NCBI RefSeq assembly: GCF_031884435.1
Contig: NZ_CP134778.1
Coordinates: forward strand, 148,920 to 212,919
From: Bosea sp. 685
Lineage (GTDB): Bacteria; Pseudomonadota; Alphaproteobacteria; Rhizobiales; Beijerinckiaceae
Length of the DNA: 64,000 nt
Reading direction: 5' to 3'
Shown: positions 17,196 to 26,361 of the stretch, piece by piece
How positions within the stretch are numbered: position 1 is the first letter of the stretch
Layout of the letters: every line of letters starts with the position of its first letter
The notes under the pieces: model-generated
What the model was told of the DNA's origin: nothing
The model's input: the letters and a program-made list of their open reading frames with translations, nothing else
Database searches by the model: none
Program-made: the position numbers and the translations under genes

Positions 17196-19175
17196 ATGTC
17201 TCTTTCCAAAAGCTTCGGGTCCCTGTCAATCGGCCGTTCCTTGGCGATGGTCGCGGCATTGGCAGTTCTCATCGCTGTCGGCGGAGTAAGCTACACGCTG
17301 ACCGCCGCTTACAACGAGATGCTGGCGCTAAGACGCACCGAGATGCGCAACACGGTCGAGGCGGCCGTCTCTACGATCAGGGGATATGTGGCTCGGACCG
17401 AGGCCGGGGAGCTAAACGAGGCCGACGCCAAGAAGTTGGTGATGGACGCCATCGGCAATGCCCAGTTCGGCAATGGCAACCACTACTTCATCATCGCCTA
17501 TGATGGGATCGCCGTGCTGAATGCCAACAAGAAGGTCCAGTCGACGGACATGAGGCCGCTCAAGGATGCCCGCGGGAAGTTCTTCATTCAGGATATGATC
17601 GATCTTGCCAAGAGTAAGGGTCAGGGCTTTGTCGAATATGACTGGCTCAAGCTCGGCGACAAGGACCCGTCGCTGAAGATTTCCTACATACTCGGCATTC
17701 CAAAATGGCAATGGTTGGTGGGGTTTGGCCTACATGTCCATGACGTAGACGCAGCCTTCTTCAGCATGATCATCAGCGCTGCGAAAGTATTGTTGCCGCT
17801 CGGCCTGCTGCTGCTCGGGCTGGTGGTCGTCCTCAGCCGTCGGGCTTCAAGCATGCTGACCTCCCTCTCTTCGGTGATGAAAGAGCTCGCGGCCGGTAAA
17901 CTGCAAACGGAGATCACTCACCAGGAGCGCCAGGACGAGGTGGGAGCGATGGCCCGCGCGCTCGTGGTTTTCCGCGATGCTGCGCTGACGAGGCAGCAGG
18001 TCCAGGCGGAGAAGGAGAAGGCCGAGGCCGATGCCTGCGAACTGCGTCGGGACACCGATGCCCAACGCAGCCTCAACGAGGCCCAACGCGGCGAGCAGGC
18101 AAAGAAGCAGGCTTTGGTCGTCGAGGCGCTCGGCTTTGGCATGGAGCGCCTGACCGAGGGCGATCTGACCTACCGGATAGAGGTGGCTTTCAGCGCCGAA
18201 TACGCAAAGCTGAAGGACGATTTCAACGCGGCGATGGCGCAGGTCGAGGAGACTATGCGGCAGATCGCGATGAACACGGGAAGCATGAAGGCAGGGGCGG
18301 GCGAGATCAGCCAGGCGGTGGACGACCTCGCCAGGCGTACCGAGCAGCAAGCTTCCTCGGTTGAAGAAACGGCGTCCGCGCTAGATCAATTGACCGCCAC
18401 CGTGCGCCAGACGGCCGACGGCGCGCATCAGGCGAGCCTCGCCACGACCCAGGTCAAAGGCGAGGCCGAGCAGTCGGGCGAGATCGTCCGTGACGCGGTC
18501 GCGGCGATGGGCAGCATCGAGAAATGCGCCAATGGGATCTCGCAGATCGTCGGCGTCATCGACGAGATCGCCTTCCAGACAAATCTGCTCGCGCTCAACG
18601 CCTCGGTGGAGGCTGCCCGCGCCGGAGATGCCGGCAAGGGCTTTGCCGTCGTTGCCTCGGAGGTCCGTGCACTCGCGCAGCGCTCGGCGGAGGCAGCCAA
18701 AGAGATCAAAAGCCTCATCACCGCCTCAAGCATCGAGGTCGAGAAGGGCGTCGCGTTGGTAGGTCAGACCGGCAGCGCGTTGGAGCGCATGTCCGGCCAG
18801 ATTGCCCGGGTGACTTCGCTGGTCGGCGAGATCGCCTCGGCGGCCCAGGAGCAGGCTACCGGTCTGCAGCAGGTCAATACTGCGGTCAACGAAATGGACC
18901 AGGCGACACAGCAGAATGCCGCCATGGCCGAGCAGTCGACAGCTGCCTCGCAGGCGCTGGCGGAAGAGGCCCAAAGGCTTGCGCTGCTGGTCGGCCGCTT
19001 CAGGCTCGGCGACGACGCCAGCCCTCTTAGGGCGATGGCCGGCAAGATGGCCCTGGTAGCGGCGACTTCAAGGCATCCAGTACGCAGCCTTCCGGCTGCT
19101 CCGCGCGAAGTTCAAGGCGCATTTGCACGCAGGCTCGTCGCCCATGGCGGAGGCACCGGCTGGCAGGAGTTTTAA
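17196..19175 (+). CDS. Methyl-accepting chemotaxis protein with single Cache domain
   Basis: This 659-residue chemoreceptor has an N-terminal membrane helix (about 15-37), a periplasmic single-Cache (sCache_2-type) domain (with [14 protein letters not shown] and the later [19 protein letters not shown]), a second membrane helix (about 190-212), a HAMP domain, a coiled linker and a second HAMP-like segment ([12 protein letters not shown]). The cytoplasmic signalling hairpin has the conserved tip region [20 protein letters not shown]. The C-terminus GWQEF fits the xWxxF pentapeptide that tethers CheR and CheB. The ligand is unknown; Cache domains of this type often bind small carboxylates. It stands alone, with no che genes nearby. 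Confidence 0.93.
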   Translation: MSLSKSFGSLSIGRSLAMVAALAVLIAVGGVSYTLTAAYNEMLALRRTEMRNTVEAAVSTIRGYVARTEAGELNEADAKKLVMDAIGNAQFGNGNHYFIIAYDGIAVLNANKKVQSTDMRPLKDARGKFFIQDMIDLAKSKGQGFVEYDWLKLGDKDPSLKISYILGIPKWQWLVGFGLHVHDVDAAFFSMIISAAKVLLPLGLLLLGLVVVLSRRASSMLTSLSSVMKELAAGKLQTEITHQERQDEVGAMARALVVFRDAALTRQQVQAEKEKAEADACELRRDTDAQRSLNEAQRGEQAKKQALVVEALGFGMERLTEGDLTYRIEVAFSAEYAKLKDDFNAAMAQVEETMRQIAMNTGSMKAGAGEISQAVDDLARRTEQQASSVEETASALDQLTATVRQTADGAHQASLATTQVKGEAEQSGEIVRDAVAAMGSIEKCANGISQIVGVIDEIAFQTNLLALNASVEAARAGDAGKGFAVVASEVRALAQRSAEAAKEIKSLITASSIEVEKGVALVGQTGSALERMSGQIARVTSLVGEIASAAQEQATGLQQVNTAVNEMDQATQQNAAMAEQSTAASQALAEEAQRLALLVGRFRLGDDASPLRAMAGKMALVAATSRHPVRSLPAAPREVQGAFARRLVAHGGGTGWQEF

Positions 19176-19210
19176 CGGTGTCATCCTGCCAGGTCGCGAT
19201 GGCGACAATG

Positions 19211-19384
19211 TCAGCCGCGCGCGCCGTATCGCTTCACCAAGGTCGTCGCCTCCTTCACAGTGCGCCAGACAGTCTCTGCTGCGGGCGGGACATCGTGTAT
19301 GAGACCGATTGCCTGGCCAATAGTCACATGGGCCATATCATAGTCGCCGGTCGCCCATCTGGTGCTGACGTCGGCGATGCGACC
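19211..19384 (-). pseudogene. Remnant of nitronate monooxygenase (C-terminus)
   Basis: About 58 residues remain (GDYDMAHVTIGQAIGLIHDV, then a final helix). They match the last part of NPD-type nitronate monooxygenases/enoyl reductases, where a GQ...GLIHD segment precedes the C-terminal helix. The FMN-binding barrel is missing and the upstream frame is unrelated. Confidence 0.55.
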
Positions 19385-19517
19385 GAACCCGTAGCGCACG
19401 ATCAACGCCAAGAAGCGGACGGCAGCAAGCAAAGCCACCCACAAGTCAAATCCGCTCATCTCCAAGGCGTGGCGCTTCTTGAGACCACGAAGTGACGCCC
19501 CCCGTTCGGCCTCTAGC

Positions 19518-20084
19518 CTAGGGTGAAGTGGCCCTGGGGGGGACGACATGATCATTCCCGACGGCAGGGCCCAGATCGTCGTTCGCCCGCGCGATATCTG
19601 CCAATAGCTCGGCGATCGCAATCCCAGCCTTCTTAACCAAACTCGTGTCCATGTCGTCCATCAGCTTGGTCAGCGCTTCGTCTGATTTGGTTTTCGCCTG
19701 ATTGAATAGTTCAAGGCCAGCCGATGTGACGGATACGAGTATACGATGAGGGCTCGAGCCGGAAGGAACGCGCGCGACAAGGCCGCGACGTTCCATGTTC
19801 GGGATGGTGCGGGAGAGGCTGGGTGGCACGATCTGCGAGCGACGACCCAGCTCGCCCATGTCGCAGGTTCCGCCGTCGACCAACGCGCGCAATATGCGCC
19901 ACTGTTGCTCCGTGAGCTCGTATTCCCAAAGAACCGGGCGCACATGCTGCATGATCTGTTCCCGGGCCCGGAGCAGTGCAGGAATCAACTTGCGCATATC
20001 CGACAGCGCGTCGTCGGACGCGGACAAGCGACCTGACGACGCCGTAGTCGCAGTCGGCGAATTTTTGGACTTCGACAAGGGCAA
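19518..20084 (-). CDS. hpaR: MarR-family regulator, HpaR type
   Basis: This 188-residue MarR protein has the winged-helix core (LTEQQWRILRALVDGGTCDMGELGRRSQIVPPSLSRTIPNMERRGLVAR) and the N-terminal helix LIPALLRAREQIMQHVRPVL characteristic of HpaR, the homoprotocatechuate-operon repressor. MarR dimers bind 16-20 bp palindromes and release on ligand binding. Two strong palindromes lie between hpaD and the hydrolase gene of the meta-cleavage cluster, and they are the obvious target. The C-terminus is somewhat longer than in enterobacterial HpaR. It is transcribed on the same strand as the AAHS transporter but after a terminator. Confidence 0.85.
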   Translation of the reverse strand: MPLSKSKNSPTATTASSGRLSASDDALSDMRKLIPALLRAREQIMQHVRPVLWEYELTEQQWRILRALVDGGTCDMGELGRRSQIVPPSLSRTIPNMERRGLVARVPSGSSPHRILVSVTSAGLELFNQAKTKSDEALTKLMDDMDTSLVKKAGIAIAELLADIARANDDLGPAVGNDHVVPPRATSP

Positions 20085-20137
20085 CCAATCTCAAGAACTC
20101 GGAGCATCTTAGGCATCGGCGTCGTAGCCGTCAAAAC

Positions 20138-20166
20138 GACCGGCCCCGTCGGAGACAGGGCCGGTC
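20138..20166 (-). terminator. Rho-independent terminator after the aromatic acid transporter gene
   Basis: GACCGGCCC and GGGCCGGTC form a perfect 9-bp stem with an 11-base loop, followed on the minus strand by GTTTTG. It lies 35 bases past the transporter stop codon. Confidence 0.7.
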
Positions 20167-20200
20167 CTTGCCACGGAGCCTTAGCCTCGACCGGATATGG

Positions 20201-21550
20201 TCAAGTGGTCTGGGCGTGCTGTGATCGCTGAGACTGCGAGGGGAGGTGACGCGTTATGAGCAGAAGTGCGCCGCAGACCATGAGCATCGCGATACCGAGC
20301 AGGCCAAAATAGGACCATGAGCCACCGGTGATGACCGCCGCCCCGATGAAGGAGCTTGAGATCGCGCCGAAGCGCCCGATGGCCAACGCCCATGCCATGC
20401 CAGACGCCCGGGCGGCCGTCGGATAGACGTGGGCGCAGACGATGTACATGTTCGATTGCACCGCGTTTACGAACAGGCCGTGAATGCCGAGCCCTAGGAA
20501 GACGAGCTGTGGATTTTGCGCGACGTCGACGGCCTGAAGTGCGAATGCGATGGCCGCGGCGCAGGCGCCGCATAGGACGAGCGGCAGCCGCGATCCCAAT
20601 CTCGGGATCGCCAGCGCGCACCCTAGGGAGCCGATGACGCCGCCGACATTGTAGGCGGTCAGGCCGGTCACTGCCGCAGAGGGATTCAATCCCGCAGCCA
20701 CGAGCATGGTCGGTAGCCAGCTGAATGCCGAATAGATGGCGAAGAGCGAGCAAAAGAATGCGAGCCACAGAACCCCGGTGTCGCGTCGCCACCCTCGGCT
20801 GATCAGGGCCGAGAAGCCCTGCTTCTTCTCTTGCTGCCGCTCGGCCACGTCGACGAAGACGGGGTTGGATCCCACCTCGACCCCGATGCGCGCCAGCAGT
20901 CGAGCCAGTTCCGGCCAGCGGTGCGGCCGGCGAACAAGGTATTTTGGCGACTCCGGCAATGCGACGAACAGTATGGCCCCGAGTGCAAGCGCGATGGCGC
21001 CCCCCATGAAGAACAACGTTCGCCAGCCGAACGCGGGCAGGACGTAGCTGGCAACGAGACCAGCCAGCATGCCACCAAGGGTCGCGCCGACCGCGGAGAT
21101 GGCCACGGCAAGCGCCCTTCGGCGCGACGGCGTGAATTCGGCGGCGAGCGTCAGCGCGCCCGGCAGGGCACCGCCCAGCCCGAGCCCCGCAACGAAACGC
21201 AGCCCGCCGAGCGCGGGGAGGTTGTCGACCAGGCCGATACAGGCCGTGGCGCCACCGAAGATGATGACGCTGGCGATCGACGTCGATCGACGGCCGAAAC
21301 GATCTGCCCACGCTCCCGAGGCGGCTGCGCCGATGGCCATGCCGACAAGCCCGGCCGCCACGACCGAGGCAAAAGCGGCGCGCGAGACATCCCACTCCTT
21401 CATCAGGGTTGGGATGGCGTAGCCGATCAGTTGCCCGTCGAACCCGTCGACCACGATCGTCAACAGCGCAAGGAAGAGGACGCGCTTTTGTAAAAAGGTC
21501 CAGTCTCCCTTATCCAGCGAAGACCCGACGTCGATCGTGACGGCACTCAT
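20201..21550 (-). CDS. MFS transporter, aromatic acid:H+ symporter (AAHS) family
   Basis: This 449-residue, 12-helix transporter has the AAHS signature VVDGFDGQLIGYAIPTL in helix 1 (DGxD), the loop 2-3 motif GAWADRFGRRSTSI, and LGGALPGALTLAAEF in helix 4. Relatives (PcaK, BenK, MhpT, HpaX-like) import aromatic acids with protons. Its place between hpaR and hpaD suggests uptake of hydroxyphenylacetate, homoprotocatechuate or a related aromatic. It has its own terminator. Confidence 0.88.
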   Translation of the reverse strand: MSAVTIDVGSSLDKGDWTFLQKRVLFLALLTIVVDGFDGQLIGYAIPTLMKEWDVSRAAFASVVAAGLVGMAIGAAASGAWADRFGRRSTSIASVIIFGGATACIGLVDNLPALGGLRFVAGLGLGGALPGALTLAAEFTPSRRRALAVAISAVGATLGGMLAGLVASYVLPAFGWRTLFFMGGAIALALGAILFVALPESPKYLVRRPHRWPELARLLARIGVEVGSNPVFVDVAERQQEKKQGFSALISRGWRRDTGVLWLAFFCSLFAIYSAFSWLPTMLVAAGLNPSAAVTGLTAYNVGGVIGSLGCALAIPRLGSRLPLVLCGACAAAIAFALQAVDVAQNPQLVFLGLGIHGLFVNAVQSNMYIVCAHVYPTAARASGMAWALAIGRFGAISSSFIGAAVITGGSWSYFGLLGIAMLMVCGALLLITRHLPSQSQRSQHAQTT

Positions 21551-21850
21551 GACGACCTCCGGGGACCGAAAGACGGCAGGCGCCGATGCGGGACGAAACG
21601 ATACCAGTCACTCGAAGATTTTTTCACGAAATCCTCCCGTTCTATGAGCATGATTTTCCGGTTAGGCGACGTGCCGTCCGGGATATTTCATTACTTGCTT
21701 CGACTAGAATTTTGGTCGTCCGGCCTAGTGTTTGGCGCGCAGATCGACGAATGATGCCGAGAAAATATCTATCAAAGACGGCTTTACTAGAAGCTGTCTT
21801 TCAATGAATGTTTTTGAGGCCGGCAACCTCTACTGCAGCAAGACGGCTAG

Positions 21851-22837
21851 TCATGCCGCGACGGACGTAGGAACATCCGCCCCGGTCTTCGGTGGGTGCG
21901 TCTCCTGTCCTAAGAATATGCTGCCTTCCTCGATCCACGAGCGCGGCGCGGGAGGCCCCCACAGGCAGGAGCGGAGAGGATCGCTGAACTGCCAACGGAG
22001 CGGCTCGTGGTCGTGGTCGATGGCCGAGTAGTCGCCATTGAAGATTTCGACGCGGTGTCCGTCGGGGTCACGGACGTAGAGGAAGAAGGCGTTCGAAATG
22101 CCGTGCCTTCCGGGGCCGCGCTCGATGTTGGATTGGTAGCCCGTCGTCGCCATCAAATCGAGCAAATCGATGATGTTGAGCGGGTTGGCCACCCAGAATG
22201 CCACATGATGCAGCCGCGGCCCGGCCCCCAGGGCGAAAGCGAGATCATGCGTGGTGCCGCGTCGTTGCAGCCACGCGGATAGCAGCGTGTCCGTGCCGTC
22301 CTTCACGGTATACTCGGTCGTCCGAAAACCGAGGCGATGATAAAACTCCAGCGAGCCATCGAGGTCATTCGTAAAACAGTTGAAATGGTCAATTCGCTGG
22401 AGTTTTCCGCCCCGTTGTTTTGCGTAGCGCTGCAGTTCGGTCGGCACGCGGTCCATGCGGTGATAGAACTCGATCGGTATCCCTTGTGGATCGATCGTGC
22501 GCAGAGTGAGGTCCTGAAACGGAAGGTCGACCCAAGTTGTCGGCCGTCCCTCATGGTCCAGGAAGGCCTCGAGCCGCTCCAGGTCGCCCTCCCTGTGCAC
22601 CTTGTAACCGAGATGGCCGACTGCGGGGCTCTCGCTTTGGACAAGCACCAGCGAGTGGTGGTTCCGTTCTTCGAACCCGCGCAGATAGATGGCGTCCGGT
22701 GTCTCTGCCGTTACAAGCAGCCCCAGCGTGTCGGCGTAAAAGCGCCGTGATCTTGCAAGGTCGCGGACATACAGCGTGGCATGGCTGAGCCGAGCGATGT
22801 TGAACGGCGTGTCGAAGCGCGCCTCCGGAATCCCCAT
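21851..22837 (-). CDS. hpaD: 3,4-dihydroxyphenylacetate 2,3-dioxygenase (extradiol type I)
   Basis: This 328-residue ring-cleaving enzyme has the two-domain vicinal-oxygen-chelate fold: an N-terminal module starting RLSHATLYVRDL and a catalytic module with RIDHFNCFTNDL (H151), RLHHVAFWV (H210) and GHRVEIFNGDY (E264). These are the Fe/Mn 2-His-1-carboxylate ligands of homoprotocatechuate 2,3-dioxygenases. The product is 5-carboxymethyl-2-hydroxymuconate semialdehyde. It is transcribed away from the rest of the hpa genes, and an 18-bp palindrome lies 58 bases upstream of its start, inside the likely promoter. Confidence 0.9.
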   Translation of the reverse strand: MGIPEARFDTPFNIARLSHATLYVRDLARSRRFYADTLGLLVTAETPDAIYLRGFEERNHHSLVLVQSESPAVGHLGYKVHREGDLERLEAFLDHEGRPTTWVDLPFQDLTLRTIDPQGIPIEFYHRMDRVPTELQRYAKQRGGKLQRIDHFNCFTNDLDGSLEFYHRLGFRTTEYTVKDGTDTLLSAWLQRRGTTHDLAFALGAGPRLHHVAFWVANPLNIIDLLDLMATTGYQSNIERGPGRHGISNAFFLYVRDPDGHRVEIFNGDYSAIDHDHEPLRWQFSDPLRSCLWGPPAPRSWIEEGSIFLGQETHPPKTGADVPTSVAA

Positions 22838-22894
22838 GACGTCCTCCTGATCGAGTGTTCTTACCGAGGTCGCAATCGATCGCGGCTTGGCATT

Positions 22895-22912
22895 GAATTA
22901 ACATGTTAATTC
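22895..22912. promoter_or_regulatory. HpaR operator 1 (palindrome)
   Basis: GAATTAACATGTTAATTC is a perfect 18-bp palindrome. It overlaps the likely -10 region of the hpaD promoter (minus-strand TTGACG at 22919-22924 as -35). It shares the TTAACATGTTAA core with a second site 78 bases away. Confidence 0.75.
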
Positions 22913-22954
22913 AGATGGCGTCAAGCGGCCCCTCTTCGGCGCTGCGCCGAGGGG

Positions 22955-22987
22955 TTGACATAGGCTACCATCGATTTAACATGTTAA
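22955..22987 (+). promoter_or_regulatory. Promoter and HpaR operator 2 of the hydrolase-hpaFGH operon
   Basis: TTGACA (22955-22960) and TAACAT (22977-22982), 16 bases apart, form a sigma-70-like promoter. The palindrome TTAACATGTTAA (22976-22987) covers the -10 box, so a bound MarR-type repressor would block it. Confidence 0.65.
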
Positions 22988-23010
22988 TATCATAAATAGG
23001 CGAGGGATAC

Positions 23011-23733
23011 ATGAAGGCGCCACTGCTTCTCATTTCGGGTATGCTGTGCGACGAGACGGTGTGGCTGCCGACAGCCCACGCGTTGAACGACGCAGCTGAT
23101 ATCCAGATCATCAACCTGGGCGTCACCGACTCGGTGGAGGCTATGGCCGAAGGCGTCCTCGCCCGGGCGCCGCAGCGCTTTGCCTTGGCCGGCCACTCGC
23201 TCGGCGGACGCGTCGTATTGGAGGTTGCGCGTCGCGCCCCGGAACGGGTCGCTTTGCTCGGACTGTTCGGAACGGCATACCGAGGACGCGCCGCAGGGCC
23301 GGCTGGTCAGGCGGAGACGGCGGCGCGAGAAGCGATGCTCGTCAAGGCAAGGGCCGAGGGACTCCGGACGTTCGGCGAACAATGGGCGGCGCGTATGCTG
23401 CATTCCGATCGGCTCGCCGACCCTCGGACTGTGGAGCCGATCGTCGCGATGGTCGAGAAGCAGGGCCTGGCGGCCTTGGAAGCGCAAGTTCGCATGGGCC
23501 TCGCCCGACCGGATGCCGCCGATCTGCTCCCGCGGATAGGTTGCAGGACGTTGATCCTGGCTGCCCGCGACGACGCGGCCATGCCGCTCGGACCCCATGA
23601 GGAAATGGCAAACGCAATTCCAGATGCCGAGTTGGTCGTCGTCGAGCGCAGCGGGCACCTGCTCACATACGAGCGGCCCGACGCTTGTGCAAACGCGATC
23701 CAGCGCTGGCTGGGCGCATTTTCCCAGACATAA
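23011..23733 (+). CDS. Alpha/beta-hydrolase in the hpa operon
   Basis: This 240-residue alpha/beta-hydrolase has the oxyanion segment LLLISGMLCDETVW, the nucleophile elbow GHSLGG (Ser), an acid region around LAARDDAAMP and the catalytic His in VVVERSGHLLTYERP. It is the first gene of the operon continuing with hpaF, hpaG and hpaH, under the palindromic operator. Classic hpa clusters do not need a hydrolase, because the semialdehyde is oxidised by HpaE. It may open an ester precursor or the ring-fission product of a related aromatic; the substrate is unknown. Confidence 0.8.
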   Translation: MKAPLLLISGMLCDETVWLPTAHALNDAADIQIINLGVTDSVEAMAEGVLARAPQRFALAGHSLGGRVVLEVARRAPERVALLGLFGTAYRGRAAGPAGQAETAAREAMLVKARAEGLRTFGEQWAARMLHSDRLADPRTVEPIVAMVEKQGLAALEAQVRMGLARPDAADLLPRIGCRTLILAARDDAAMPLGPHEEMANAIPDAELVVVERSGHLLTYERPDACANAIQRWLGAFSQT

Positions 23734-23776
23734 CCCGTCCCCAACCAAGGATCGGCTCTTCGCCGAATAGCCAGAC

Positions 23777-24175
23777 ATGCCACACATCATCATCGAAGCC
23801 ACGGCCACGGCGGCCAAGCTGGTAGCTCCCGCGCAACTCGTAGAAAGCCTCCATGAGGCCGCTTGCGCCGTTGAAGGCTACCCCACGCCCGGCGTGCGCA
23901 CGCGCCTTCATCTGATCGAGCATTTCAAAATGGCCGATGGAGATCCGGAGGGCGCGTTCGTCCATGTCAACATACGCATCGGCGGGGGATTTACGTCGGA
24001 CGCCAAGCGCAAGGCGGCCGAAGTGCTCGCCGACCGCCTCTCGGCATTGTTCGATCCGTTTGTTGCGAACACGGCTATCGCGCTGTCCGTCGAGGTGACG
24101 GAACTCGACACGGATACGCGGGTCAACCGAAGCAACGTACGCGACCTGATGGCTCGCCGCGCGCTGCCGGCTTGA
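23777..24175 (+). CDS. hpaF: 5-carboxymethyl-2-hydroxymuconate delta-isomerase
   Basis: This 132-residue protein starts MPHIIIEAT, giving the catalytic Pro-1 of the tautomerase superfamily after Met removal. HLIEHFKMADGDPEGAFVHVNIRI and the RR-type C-terminus match CHMI (HpaF). It isomerises 5-carboxymethyl-2-hydroxymuconate to 2-oxohept-3-ene-1,7-dioate precursors in homoprotocatechuate catabolism. It lies 43 bases after the hydrolase and 50 before hpaG. Confidence 0.88.
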   Translation: MPHIIIEATATAAKLVAPAQLVESLHEAACAVEGYPTPGVRTRLHLIEHFKMADGDPEGAFVHVNIRIGGGFTSDAKRKAAEVLADRLSALFDPFVANTAIALSVEVTELDTDTRVNRSNVRDLMARRALPA

Positions 24176-24225
24176 TCGGCCCGCGCACGGGCGCCTCTCG
24201 CGCAAACAGGAGGATAACGTAGCGA

Positions 24226-25089
24226 ATGAGCCGATTCATCAGCTTCTCCCAGAGTGGCCAGCCCGGTTACGGCTTGGCCACCGAGGCGGGCGTCGTCAAT
24301 CTTTCAAGCCGCTATGCCGCGCGGTGGCCGACACTGCGGGAGGTCGTGGCCGAAGGTGCCCTGGAACGCCTCGCGGCAGCGGCGGACAAACTGCAGGCCG
24401 ATTTTTCGGCGGACGCGATCGACTTCGAGATCCCGATTCCGTCGCCGGAGAAGATCATTTGCGTGGGGGTCAACTTTCCCGACCGCAATGCCGAGTACAA
24501 GGATGGCTTCGACGCTCCACTCAACCCGTCGCTATTCGTGCGATTCCCCCGCTCCTTCACCGGACATGACACGCCGTTGATCCGCCCGCCGGAAAGCCCG
24601 CAACTCGACTATGAAGGCGAGATCGTCGTCATCATAGGGAAGGGCGGGCGCCGCATCCCGGAGGCCGATGCCCTCGGCCATGTTGCCGGCCTTTCCTTGG
24701 CGAACGAAGGTACGATCCGCGATTGGGTCCGACACGCAAAGTTCAACGTGACGCAAGGCAAGAATTTCGACCGCTCCGGCGCGATCGGCCCGTGGCTGAT
24801 CCCGTTCCGCCACGAGGCTCAACTGGCCGACATCGGCCTTGAGACCCGTGTCAACGGGGAGCTCCGTCAAAGCGACCGAAGCAGCCGGATGGTTTTCTCG
24901 TTCCGAAAGATCATCGCCTACGTCTCGACGTTCACAACGCTGGTGCCCGGCGACATCATCCTGACGGGGACGCCGACCGGCGCAGGGGCCCGCTCGGACC
25001 CGCCCGTTTGGCTGAAACCTGGTGATGTCGTTTCCGTCGAAGCCGAGGGTATCGGTACGCTGCGGAACACCATTTCGGACGAGGAATGA
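24226..25089 (+). CDS. hpaG: Fumarylacetoacetate-hydrolase-family decarboxylase/isomerase
   Basis: This 287-residue FAH-family enzyme has the core IICVGVNFPDRNAEY, the metal-binding DYEGEIVVIIGKGG and the conserved LANEGTIRDWVRH and TGTPTGAG segments. In the hpa context the role is decarboxylation and isomerisation of the CHM product (HpaG activity). FAH-family proteins also act as acylpyruvases, so the assignment depends on neighbours. An AGGAGG site lies 11 bases upstream. The stop codon overlaps the next start (ATGA). Confidence 0.85.
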   Translation: MSRFISFSQSGQPGYGLATEAGVVNLSSRYAARWPTLREVVAEGALERLAAAADKLQADFSADAIDFEIPIPSPEKIICVGVNFPDRNAEYKDGFDAPLNPSLFVRFPRSFTGHDTPLIRPPESPQLDYEGEIVVIIGKGGRRIPEADALGHVAGLSLANEGTIRDWVRHAKFNVTQGKNFDRSGAIGPWLIPFRHEAQLADIGLETRVNGELRQSDRSSRMVFSFRKIIAYVSTFTTLVPGDIILTGTPTGAGARSDPPVWLKPGDVVSVEAEGIGTLRNTISDEE

Positions 25090-25895
25090 GCGTGCTCTCC
25101 GCTAACGAGGTCACCGCTGCAGCCGACAGCCTGGACGTAGCGGAGAGGACGCGGGTTCAAACCGGTCTACTTTCGCTGAGGCATCCCGGCATGACGATGG
25201 ACGATGCCTATGCCATCCAAGCGGCATGGGTGAAACGAAAGCTCGCGGCCGGCCGCAAGGTCATAGGGTGGAAGATCGGGCTCACGTCGAAGGCCATGCA
25301 GTCCGCGCTTAACATCGACAATCCCGATTCCGGCGTTCTTCTGGACGACATGCTGTTCGCCGACGGAGCGACCGTATCGAATGACCGCTTCATCCAGCCC
25401 CGCATCGAGGCCGAGATCGCCTACGTGATGAAGGAACCGCTGAAGGGGCCGAACGTCAGCCTGTTCGATGTTCTGAACGCGACGGACTACGTTACGCCCG
25501 CGCTCGAGATACTCGACACGCGCATTCTCAGGGTGGATCCGGAGACGAACAAGGCTCGGACCATCGTCGACACCATTTCAGACAATGCCGCCAATGCCGG
25601 CATTGTTCTGGGCGGCCGCGCGGTTCGGCCAGACCAGGCCGATCTGCGGTGGGTCGGTGCCATCGTGTCCCGCAACGGCCAAGTCGAGGAGACCGGGCTT
25701 GGAGCAGGCGTGTTGAACGACCCCTCGCGCGCCATAGCTTGGCTTGCCAACCGATTGGCCGAGTATGGCGACCATATCGAAGCCGGGCAGGTCGTCCTGG
25801 CCGGTTCCTTCATTCGCCCGATCGAGGCCCGCCACGGCGACACGATCGTCGCAGACTACGGGCCGCTCGGCACGGTGAGCTGCTTTTTCCGGTAG
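25086..25895 (+). CDS. hpaH: 2-oxo-hept-4-ene-1,7-dioate hydratase
   Basis: This 269-residue enzyme belongs to the MhpD/HpaH hydratase branch of the FAH superfamily: GWKIGLTSKAMQ, PRIEAEIAYVMKEPL (metal-binding E-x-E) and GDTIVADYGPLGTVSCFF at the C-terminus. It adds water to the dienoate to give the substrate of the HpaI aldolase. It overlaps hpaG by four bases, indicating translational coupling. hpaE and hpaI are not found downstream; the cluster breaks off here before an insertion element. Confidence 0.9.
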   Translation: MSVLSANEVTAAADSLDVAERTRVQTGLLSLRHPGMTMDDAYAIQAAWVKRKLAAGRKVIGWKIGLTSKAMQSALNIDNPDSGVLLDDMLFADGATVSNDRFIQPRIEAEIAYVMKEPLKGPNVSLFDVLNATDYVTPALEILDTRILRVDPETNKARTIVDTISDNAANAGIVLGGRAVRPDQADLRWVGAIVSRNGQVEETGLGAGVLNDPSRAIAWLANRLAEYGDHIEAGQVVLAGSFIRPIEARHGDTIVADYGPLGTVSCFFR

Positions 25896-25959
25896 CGCCT
25901 TCCTTCTCAGCTCGTTTCAAGGTCGGAATGATAAACGTCAACGATCTGTCTCTCCGGAA

Positions 25960-26055
25960 GTCAACATCCTGACCGAGGGGTCGATTCATCCCGATCCGAC
26001 GCATGCGGTGCACATGGCGATCGCCGCTCGTATCGCAGTGCTAGGCGCAGGCCAT
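25960..26055 (+). pseudogene. Decayed copy of the XRE-cupin regulator 5' end
   Basis: Reading VNILTEGSIHPDPTHAVHMA followed by IAARIAVL, this matches residues 5-33 of the regulator at 5797 at most positions, and the DNA is clearly related. The frame has no start codon and ends near 26055, before the HTH. It is a fragment left by duplication or rearrangement. Confidence 0.7.
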
Positions 26056-26361
26056 TCAAAATCACTCCAGACGTAACTTATTGATTCAACGCATGGAATA
26101 CGCTCGGCTACGGCTGCCTGTTGTCGGTCCCGGTTAGAGAAGTCGCATTCTGTCCCCGTTAGAAATGTCACTCGGGCCGGTTTTCCAGCCAAGCTCAAGC
26201 AGCGCGGCGGAGCTGGTCAGGGTTGCACAGCCGCGCTGCGGCACTGCCACAATCGACTGGCCGGGCCGCGGTTTCTCGGCCAAAGCACAGCCGGTGAGAT
26301 CTGCGGGGATGGATCCTGAGCTGAGCTCAGCTCACGACCCATATCGGACCCTCCGCTGGTG

